Positions 56,352 through 64,000 of a DNA stretch of 64,000 nucleotides are shown here, piece after piece. Below the pieces are notes generated by a model. The model had not been told where the DNA came from and searched no databases. It saw nothing but the letters and a program-made list of their open reading frames with translations. The DNA lies in NCBI GenBank assembly GCA_018806915.1, contig JAGKQI010000018.1:89689-153688 (forward strand), written 5' to 3'. The position numbers and the translations under genes are program-made. Origin of the DNA: Phytophthora colocasiae (Eukaryota > Oomycota > Peronosporomycetes > Peronosporales > Peronosporaceae). Position 1 is the first letter of the stretch; every line of letters starts with the position of its first letter.

Positions 56352-57830
56352 CTAAGATTTACTTCGAACCGGATTCTCTTTTGGTAGCCGGTTGAATGCG
56401 TAGCGATAGTTATTGTACAGCACTTTCCTTACGTCTTTCGCCGTTGCTCCCTCCACTCGCAGTAGATAAAAGACCTCAAGATAGTCTCTTTTCTCAAAAA
56501 GCCATTGCTTCATTTGCGCATCCAACAACTTCGTTGCAAGACCTTTTGTTCGTGGAACTTGATACGCTTCAACAAGAACTTGTGTCAGATCTTGCTCCTT
56601 GTACAATTTATTCAGCTCCGTGAGTAAACTAACGTCCTCCTTCGGCCGTAGATCGCTGAAATACGCCATATACTTGATCCAAGTACTGAAAAGAGGATTC
56701 TCAAGCAACGGAATATTTCCCTCGTCCAATCTCAACAGCTTGAAGACATGTTCAGGGGAAAATTTACTAAAGTACCAGTGTTTCCGCAGTTCCGTGTACA
56801 GCTGCTTGGCGATTTCCGATGTACTGGGGTGTTGACTTGCCGCAAGAAGCATCTTCACTAGGACATCATCCTGATAGAATTTCGCCAGTACAGAGATCGT
56901 CCTGAGTTTGGTGCCAAAGTGAATTTTGCGAAAGTCTTCCGTGTACCTCAGCCATGCGTTAAACACTGGATCCTTCAACAGTGACATCCCAACCTCATCC
57001 AGTTTCAGAAGTTTGAAAACATCGGCCGGTTCTTTTTTCCTAGTCAACCAAAGACTTGTCAACTCAGCTTGGACGCGTGTAGCGATAGTTTTAGTAGTTG
57101 GAACTTTCTCGGCTGCGATCAGCATGTGCGCCAAAGTTTCCTCGCTGTAACGAAGTCGCAGGAACGTGAACAAAGTTGGCTTCTTGGTCGGTTTTACCTT
57201 GTGAAAATCATCAAAATATTTCGCCCACGTGACAAATTGAGGTTGAGCGAAGAGATCAGTTCCCGCTTTGTCGAGTTTTAGCATCTTAAAGACTTGCTTC
57301 GGGGTTTTCCCATCCATCAACCAACGCTGAGTCTGTTCAGCCTGCACTCGCTTAGCAAAAGCTGACGTTGTTCGGACTTGTTTTGCTGCTTCAACCATTT
57401 TTGCCACCCCGTCGTCACCATAATGAGCTGTGAGTGTAGCGATCACAGTCGTCCTTTTACTTGGAGTTTTCTCGTTGAAAGCTTTCATGTAAGCGATCCA
57501 ATCGTGTAATTTGGCGTTGGCAAAAAGATCATCTGCTTTGTCAAGTGCCAAGAATTTGAAGGCATAGTTTGTGGATTTCCCAGCCTTGAGGAGGTTGTCG
57601 AGTTCATCAGTTAGCTTCAATGAGTTGGTAAGGTTTTCAACGGTCGATCCAGCGACACCCCTGTCTTCAGTGCCGTCTACGCTCGTGTTGTGGATACGTG
57701 TACTCAATTTCCGTGTCGTTGGATCATTATTTCGCAACGAATTCGACGTGAGTGTATCTGGTGTCGAGAGAGCACCAGTCGTTGATAAAAGCACAGTAGA
57801 GGCGAGAAATACGAGCCACTGAGACCGCAT
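56352..57830 (-). CDS. LWY-repeat effector D, intact
   Basis: The protein has 492 residues from ATG 57830, chosen because it starts the signal peptide MRSQWLVFLASTVLLSTTGA; the frame is open further upstream. A degenerate RxLR-type site (RKLS, near residue 43) and an EDRG replace the canonical RxLR-dEER. Four full LWY modules and one half module follow, each about 90 residues: VFKMLKLDKAG, WAKYFDDF, LRLRYSEETLAHMLIAAEK, AELTSLWL and so on. It is secreted and probably acts in host cells. It is the only LWY locus here with one uninterrupted frame. Confidence 0.88.
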   Translation of the reverse strand: MRSQWLVFLASTVLLSTTGALSTPDTLTSNSLRNNDPTTRKLSTRIHNTSVDGTEDRGVAGSTVENLTNSLKLTDELDNLLKAGKSTNYAFKFLALDKADDLFANAKLHDWIAYMKAFNEKTPSKRTTVIATLTAHYGDDGVAKMVEAAKQVRTTSAFAKRVQAEQTQRWLMDGKTPKQVFKMLKLDKAGTDLFAQPQFVTWAKYFDDFHKVKPTKKPTLFTFLRLRYSEETLAHMLIAAEKVPTTKTIATRVQAELTSLWLTRKKEPADVFKLLKLDEVGMSLLKDPVFNAWLRYTEDFRKIHFGTKLRTISVLAKFYQDDVLVKMLLAASQHPSTSEIAKQLYTELRKHWYFSKFSPEHVFKLLRLDEGNIPLLENPLFSTWIKYMAYFSDLRPKEDVSLLTELNKLYKEQDLTQVLVEAYQVPRTKGLATKLLDAQMKQWLFEKRDYLEVFYLLRVEGATAKDVRKVLYNNYRYAFNRLPKENPVRSKS

Positions 57831-58810
57831 CTGAGGGTTTGAGCGTAGATTCAGGAATGGACGGGCCAATATGGTTTGTACATGTATCACTGGATGGGAA
57901 TAATCCGTATGGAATGAGATGGCACCCGCTGGGTTGCATTGGTGCATGTTTCACGGTAAATGTAAACTCACCTACGTAAATGTAGGCATGTGTATCCAAC
58001 AGCTTCATTAACATTAATACTAGTGTTTGGAACTTCAAGTATTTAGCACTGCGAGCAACGGCATGAACTTTGTCACATTCGTACTACATGTAGTAGACTA
58101 CCGTACCAATATTAGCGATCGTAAACTACATGTCTGGCTGAATCGACAAAATAAATAGGAGTTTGTTGTGGACGTCGAGCATTACTTGTCGTTACAGTCC
58201 GTCGCAGTTTTGCCTTAGCGACATACACTTTTTGCGTTCTGACTCCTTCGGACGACGTGTTGAAGTCAGAGGTGTTGAAATCTCTTCCATGATGGAAGTC
58301 CTGTTTCCATCGTTATGTAAATCTTGTGCAGGTTGTGCAGGTGTCTTCCTGCCTCAATGGTGCTACCTTCAATCTATTATAAACCTCTCTGATTTCCGTG
58401 CGATCAGACAACAAGTCCATCTGGTTTTAGTCGAAATCGCTTTTTTTCCCATATCCACCGAGCTCCTAAATCTCATGCACTCTTAATATCAAATACTCAT
58501 ATCACTGAAATCGTACCAATTGCATTTCCCTAACTAATGCTCCAATTCAAGTCTCTAAAACTACATCCCCCATCCATACCGATCTGATTGCGGGGCCACA
58601 TAGACCCATCCATGGGGCAACTGCAAACACACCATCGATCAAGTGTCCGGCTTCCCTTCTTTTCCCACACGAAATCCCTCCAGCAGGAACAGTTCAGTTT
58701 TTCCATCGGCGGCCAAGGCGAAAGCGGAACGAATTTAAACACACAAGCCTAATAAATCGCATTGGCGTCCGTCGAGCAGATTACGCGACGCGTCAGACTG
58801 GTCATCAAGT

Positions 58811-60107
58811 ATGATGTACTCGCCGGAACGGTCGATGGCATTGGCCCACCGTCAACGGCGACGAGCTAATAGTGCGCGTAAACGTTCTCTAACTGAAGGA
58901 GCAATGCAAGGAGCTACAAGTGGTCCAAGTGGTAGTGGCCGCACTTTAATGGCCAGCAATATTTCCAGTCGTCACAGTGTATCAGGGCGGAAAAGTGGCG
59001 GTTTCGATGCCAATGGCAATGATCTGGACGATACACAAGTGCCACCAGCCATCAAGTACCTGGAACAAGTGGCTCTGGAACTTTCAGTCACGAAGAAGCA
59101 CGCGGACGTCCGATATGTGATGACGGTGCGTCATTTGGAGCTCAGCGCTGCATGGAGGCACGCGCGGTCCTTTGACGAGTACCGGAAGCTGCAACAACGA
59201 CTGCTTAAGAAGCTCCAGCACGGTCACTTTTGTGATGCTGACTGTCCGTGGCTTTATGGGTTTTTAAAGAGTTATTTCCCTAAGAAACTCGTGTTTACGT
59301 TCTCTAGCAGTCGAGTGGTGGAGCAACGTAAACAAACTTTGGAGAGGTTCTTTGCAGCTCTTTACGGGTTCTTAACGGACCGTAAAAACTTCTGTTGCTC
59401 TGTGGTTATGACGGTTTTTGCGGATGAATTGGTCGAATTTATCTATGGAGATGCGTTGCAGCAATACGGACTGGAAAACCCAGTCAAGTCGAGTGTGTTG
59501 GAACCTGAAGAAAGGATGTCGCTGCTCAGAAGAAGTGGAGGATACAGCTCCAAGTGGGAAGCACCAGCAACGCCGCTGAAATTTCACCTACTGGAGAGGG
59601 AATCCGAGACGCAGCATCAATTTAACAGACAATCGTCACTTACTAATTCCGTCAGGGATTCCATGACGGACGACGACGTGGTGAACGATTTAAACTGCGG
59701 AAACTGTGGCATTTGTGGCTCCCAGTTGTGCGGCGTTGCGTACGGAAGTTCCAATTCGTCCTCTGCTCTTACACTCTCGAGTTTATCACTCTCAGATAAT
59801 GACAGCAACAGGTCGGTGAACAGTACGGACTCGAATGGAGCTCCACCGATATCAAGAAGCAACAGTACTGGAGCTCAGAACAGCAGTGTCTTCAGCCCAC
59901 CTTGGTTGGAAACTATCAGTGGAGGCAGTGGAAGTGCCAATAGTTTCGGGGGATCCAGACGAAGTAGCAGCGCCAGTCGACGACGAGCTGCCACGTACTA
60001 TGACGACGTTGAGCTGTGGTCATCAATTCCACGACGAATGCATCGTACCGAAACTGAACGAGTCGTTGAAGTGCCCGACCTGTGGACGTGTACAAACCAA
60101 TGATTAA
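58811..60107 (+). CDS. PX-domain protein with C-terminal RING finger, one frame change
   Basis: The basic N-terminus is followed by a PX (phosphoinositide-binding) domain at about residues 95-215: ADVRYVMTVRHLE, SFDEYRKLQQRLLKKL, YFPKKLVFTFSSSRVVEQRKQTLERFFAALYGFL. Next come CGNCGICGSQL, a serine/asparagine-rich stretch of about 100 residues, and, in another frame ending at 60107, TLSCGHQFHDECIVPKLNESLKCPTCGR, the second half of a RING finger. The frame probably slips at the GGGGG run near 59948. The two cysteine pairs suggest one RING with a very long first loop. A phosphoinositide-targeted ubiquitin ligase is a reasonable inference. Confidence 0.75.
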
Positions 60108-60270
60108 AGTTGCTAAGTCAACCAGCTAGCATGTTTATCACTGCAGCACAGTATGAGCCTCGTATGTTCGGGACACACGGGGAGGCAGCAGCTTTGTTCA
60201 TAAGCCGTTTATTAGACCCCGTTAGCAATATGTAGAAACATTTTGCCAGTTGTGTCTTTGTGAACTAACT

Positions 60271-61194
60271 TCATTTCCTTCGATAGAGATACCACGTCGC
60301 ATCTCCCCACGCTTCTTGTGTGACAGTGAGTTGTCTTAACTCGGCAAAGTTTTGCGTGTCTGGCAATTTGTGAGTTGCCGTGATGACAATTGCTCCGGAC
60401 TTGCACCATTGAGCGAGTTTCCTCGCCAATGCAAACATTAGTCGTTCTCCAAAACACGTTGAATTGAGGAAAACCAAGTCAACATTTGCCGGCCAGTCGA
60501 CAACCAACGCGTCTCCTTGTGTGAACGAGATCCGCATTCGCTTCTTCTGCATGGACAGAACAAAGTTGGGCTTGATCACCTTCTCCCATCTCTGTAAAAC
60601 TTGTTGAGAAATACCGTGAAGACGCTTGAGAACTTCAATGCCGTGACAAGCATCGAAATCATGCAAAAGAGCAGCAGCAAAAACTGCTTTGCCACTTCCC
60701 GAGCCGATATCTAAGAACGTGCCACCAGGTTTTTGCAGCACGTGGTGCCACCTCTTCAACACGTCCAACACGACTTTGAACGGCACAAAAGCGATTTCAC
60801 CATACACGAGACTCATGGAGATGAATTCTCGTTCTCGACGTTCCTCACGTGAAGTTTTCTTAGCAACTTGAAGCGGATGTTCCAGATACAGCGTCTCAAA
60901 GATCTGAGTCAATGTACTCATTGTATCCTCTGGCAAGGCGGACACAACCACTTGATTCAAACTCACAGAGGAATCCTCTTCGTCTTCCAAGTCGCTATCC
61001 TCCCGCTCTTCCACCCGATCCTCCGGTGAACTTTGATGTATATTATGCTTTCGCAAGACGAGCTTATCCTCTGCAATATCCATGTCGACGCTTGGAATCT
61101 TTTTGCAGTCAGCAGATCTGCTATGCCCTTTGCAAAAGGTTTTCCATGCTATTGACAGTGAACTCTGACCGTTGGTGGCGCTGTATTTTCGCAT
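60271..61194 (-). CDS. DOT1-like histone methyltransferase domain protein
   Basis: This 307-residue SAM-dependent methyltransferase has the DOT1 signature: SLVYGEIAFVPFKVVLDVL, motif I FLDIGSGSGKAVFAAAL, the acidic HGIEVL, ITFTQ-like RISFTQGDALVVDW, and LVFLNSTCFGERLM. DOT1 enzymes methylate H3 K79 on nucleosomes. The N-terminal 100 residues are acidic (EEREDSDLEDEEDSS), unlike yeast Dot1. Oomycetes have several small DOT1-like proteins, and the substrate of this one is not known. It is convergent with the PX-RING gene. Confidence 0.8.
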   Translation of the reverse strand: MRKYSATNGQSSLSIAWKTFCKGHSRSADCKKIPSVDMDIAEDKLVLRKHNIHQSSPEDRVEEREDSDLEDEEDSSVSLNQVVVSALPEDTMSTLTQIFETLYLEHPLQVAKKTSREERREREFISMSLVYGEIAFVPFKVVLDVLKRWHHVLQKPGGTFLDIGSGSGKAVFAAALLHDFDACHGIEVLKRLHGISQQVLQRWEKVIKPNFVLSMQKKRMRISFTQGDALVVDWPANVDLVFLNSTCFGERLMFALARKLAQWCKSGAIVITATHKLPDTQNFAELRQLTVTQEAWGDATWYLYRRK

Positions 61195-61800
61195 GGGTGG
61201 GTTTCAGTTCATAAGTACTGAGGTTTCGGACGTTTGAAAGCCCTACCAAGTTCTTCTCGAAGCTTTGTTGAACGCGGTCATGGAAAGCCGAAGTTCGCTT
61301 CGTCAGCTGCACCAGCAGTTCGGGGATTTTGTACACGATGAGAAGGTCAGGCAGTGACAATGACAGTCGACGCAATGGGATAAATTGGCAACTACCGGAT
61401 AAACGAGTTGCCCCTCCATTGCCATCGCTTCCTCCGTGGGCTGTAGATTCACAGCCAGACCAAGTACTTTCAAACCGATGCCATACAGTCGTGAAGAGAA
61501 CAATGACCACTCTTCTGCAGGATGGAGAAAACCTCGTTCGTATTTCATGGCGATGAAGCAACTTCCCTCGAAAATTCTTGATACCGACGAGAACCAGCAA
61601 TGCCATGAAAGTGATGGGATTCAAGATGGAAAGTTGCATCAGCCGACTGAAAACCAACTGGAGTCGGAACAGAGTGAGCCTTGCGACCCAATCCAAGCCA
61701 AAATGAAAAGAAAAACTAGGTTTACGAGACGTCATTGATATCGAAACGAAGGAAGACGATGGATGGTCCAATCTAGCAGTGGAAGTGAAGCGAAACAAAT
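61195..61800 (-). other. Coding-like region of unknown identity
   Basis: The minus strand has stretches that read like protein in two frames (GFLHPAEEWSLFSSRLYGIGLKVLG at about 61540-61470; LPDLLIVYKIPELLVQLTKRTSAFHDRVQQ at about 61345-61260). No start, domain or intron structure could be fixed. It may be a separate small gene, a fragment, or chance opposite the kinesin relic. Confidence 0.3.
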
Positions 61801-62439
61801 CAACAAGAAGACAAAACTCTCACTGAAACGATCACCAATCCGCGGCCAATCTCTTCCGATCCTGGAAGAAAAACTTCCAATTTTCCAGAACCGAAGGTGC
61901 AACGGTAGTGAAGGTTGGTCCCCTCACCTCCACCTCCACATAACAAGTGGAAAGAGCGTGCGATCACTAGAGTCCATTTGCTAAAAAGCGGTCGCGGATG
62001 AAATCTGTTCGACCTCCACTTCCAGAGTACCGTCTGCCTCCGGATCAAAGCGAAGGCTAACCTCAAGATAAAAATCGCATGAACTGCCGCGAGTCCTGAC
62101 GCCATCGTAGGCGCTTTCATTTCACCTGTATCAACGTCCCTCAACCGGGAAAGCTCAAGCAAATGTTTCTTGCTGAACCCCTTTACGCCTCCTCCCTCCA
62201 CGCTTCAGATAAAAGAACGAGGCTTTACGTCCGGTGACTCCTATATCCGCTCCCAGAGTCCCCACCTCCTCAGATTTCATCACGAGCAAGAATATTTCGT
62301 GAGCGTATCTCGTCGACAGTCTACCTCCTACCGATTCCGAGGAATTAGCCAAGAACGTAAGAGTTTCCACCTCCATTTCTGTCAGACAACCTTCCCTAGG
62401 CATCAGGAAACCCAACTCGAATCTGCCGGAACATACCAA

Positions 62440-63960
62440 AGAGAATCCACGATGGATGCACTAAACAGAAATCAAACGCAAACATGTGAAGACTCGTCGT
62501 GCCCAACAAGCAGTAGAAAAGCGATAGCGTGTTGAGAAAGAGTTAAAGCGAACATGGTGATTGATGCAGGTTACAAGATTCCGCAGAGTTGATCCGAGCA
62601 GTACCGAGACGCCTTACGCACCATTCCCCCAACGAGTCAAACCAAGCTCCAACAATTACACTCAATTGGCATCTAACTGCTTCCATCCGAACCCCTCACC
62701 CCACGCCTACAATACTGGTAGATGGCTCAGAAACATCCTCTCGACTCTCCGTGTTCATTCGGAAACGTCCTCTGCCAGGAAAGGAGCTCAAAGCCAAGGA
62801 GCTACGATATACATTTCCTGTCTTTTCGCTCAAGAGAGATCTCAAAAGGAACGACAGTGAATTCTGCCGCATGGCACTTTTACGGCGTGAACTTTGTTTG
62901 CCACGAGCCAAAATTACACGTGTATTGATTGCTCTGACTTTGGAAAACCACCAATTTCGTTTCGATGGGGTATTTGACGAACTGCAAGAGAATAAGTAAG
63001 GTCTACTAACACTTTTACCACCGTAGGGCCTACGATACCTTATCTCGTCTCAGAAGCCTTTACTGCTACCAAGAAAACTACCTGAGATCTTTACGGTATT
63101 TGCTTACGGCCAAACAGGTTCTGGAAAAAACGTACACTATGAAATCCATTTATCGTCAAGCTGCAGTGGATTTGTTCCAGCAATTGGACAGTTACAAGCT
63201 CGTGTTAATGTTAGGAGTGAGTTTTACGATTTACACATGAACGTAATGTCAACGATTTTACTAAACGGATCGATCACGGGTGCAACTTATGGAGGATGGC
63301 GATGGAGTCATGTACATTCAATCATACCAGGACTGGAAAGAGCTTTCAGCTACCAGATGCAGACCGAATTGCTGGAACTGGTCCAACGGGAACGAAACTG
63401 CACGAGCCACAAGTGCTAAATGCAGTCCACGATGAATCGTCTCCGTTCACGCATGCTTTTCACTGTAAGAGTGACGTTATACGCTAATCGCGCAACAACA
63501 ATTCGGCTTTAGCTATCCGGCTCTTTATGGATGGATCTCCACCTGGTAGTGAACGTGCGAAGCGATACCCCAAAGCGACAAGGAAGAGTACACGAATGGA
63601 AGGAGCGGAGATCCAACAAGAGCTTGCTGGCATTGGAAAGAATGCATCCGAGCTCTGGACCGTAGGAGCAACACACATTCCGTTCCGACAAAGCAAATTG
63701 ACCCAGTTAGCTTCGTGATAGTTTTCTGTCGCAAAACTCTAAGACGATCATGATTGCCACAATTTATTAAGAAGCACGCTAATGGCAACAACAAGTGCTT
63801 TAATGCAGTCTTTATGGTGGATCTCGTTCTGGTAGTGAACGTGCAAGCGATACGCCTAATGCTCCGAGAGAGTTCCAACCTACACTCTCAATACGTTGAG
63901 GTATGCCGATCGACCTAAAGAGATTGGTGGTGCCACTTAGATTGTCTTGTTTCTCATTGA
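62440..63960 (+). pseudogene. Kinesin-13-like motor gene, heavily decayed
   Basis: Motor-domain pieces appear in the right order but in different frames: RRAQQAVEK and RVEKELKR (about 62495-62550), SVFIRKRPLPGKELKAKE (about 62755), LENHQFRFDGVFDE (about 62945), FAYGQTGSGK with an extra A in the following A run (about 63105-63130), VGVSFYDLH, GSERAKRYPKATRKSTRMEGAEI (about 63550), HIPFRQSKLTQ and NSKTIMIATI (about 63735). A partial second copy of the GSER segment and the NTLRYADRPKEI motif follow to the window edge. The early RKRPL and ENHxFRFD motifs are typical of kinesin-13. It is non-functional as read. Confidence 0.7.
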
Positions 63961-64000
63961 TGCTCAGAAGAAAGTTATAACCATTTTTTTATTACAATGA

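Noticed and set aside
57831..58810. Frames at 58163-58486 and 58530-58742
   Set aside because: No recognisable domain or splice structure; apart from a few TACATGTAG-type short palindromes nothing is seen here.
1..64000. tRNA, rRNA or CRISPR features
   Set aside because: Looked for by eye on both strands; no cloverleaf, rRNA-like block or spaced direct-repeat array was seen. The only tRNA-like sequence is the Copia primer-binding site.

Overview
This window comes from a plant-pathogenic oomycete of the Peronosporales, most likely a Phytophthora. The evidence is a set of secreted proteins with RxLR and DDEER-type motifs, tandem LWY-repeat effectors, Crinkler-like NTPase proteins, oomycete ankyrin families, short 60-100 bp introns, very compact core genes, and several TE classes (piggyBac, hAT, Tc1/mariner, Copia). 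Everything here is read by eye from the sequence; no search was run.

Layout. 1-16.7 kb is an accessory block arranged as an imperfect palindrome: ankyrin gene (+), a TTAA-flanked piggyBac-type element carrying two transposase genes, a Crinkler-like gene (-) split by a hAT element, a second Crinkler-like gene (+), and a second ankyrin gene (-). 16.8-25.5 kb is a dense housekeeping block: PIG-N/MCD4, MED4, a PP2C phosphatase, PDCD5 and a UVSSA-like protein, with two divergent gene pairs sharing promoters of about 120-165 bp. 25.6-39.3 kb is a TE/effector island: an RxLR effector, a Tc1/mariner element, a MITE, an ankyrin pseudogene hit by two hAT elements, an RxLR-like effector, a full-length Copia element with LTRs differing at one base, and a broken hAT transposase.

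39.3-42.9 kb is an importin-5-type karyopherin. 43.3-44.9 kb repeats, inverted, the effector-plus-ankyrin segment of the island. 44.9-50.3 kb holds a double cytochrome-b5-like/ankyrin protein, a four-RGS-domain protein and a pectin-acetylesterase-like gene. 50.7-57.8 kb is a cluster of four LWY-repeat effector loci: one intact, one nearly intact and two decayed. 58.8-64 kb holds a PX-RING protein, a DOT1-like methyltransferase and a decayed kinesin-13.

The picture fits a 'two-speed' genome: intact core genes alternate with repeat-rich islands in which host-targeting genes are duplicated, inverted and broken. One caution applies throughout. Apparently essential genes (importin-5, RGS, PX-RING) also carry frame changes, several at homopolymers, so some breaks called here may be assembly errors rather than biology.
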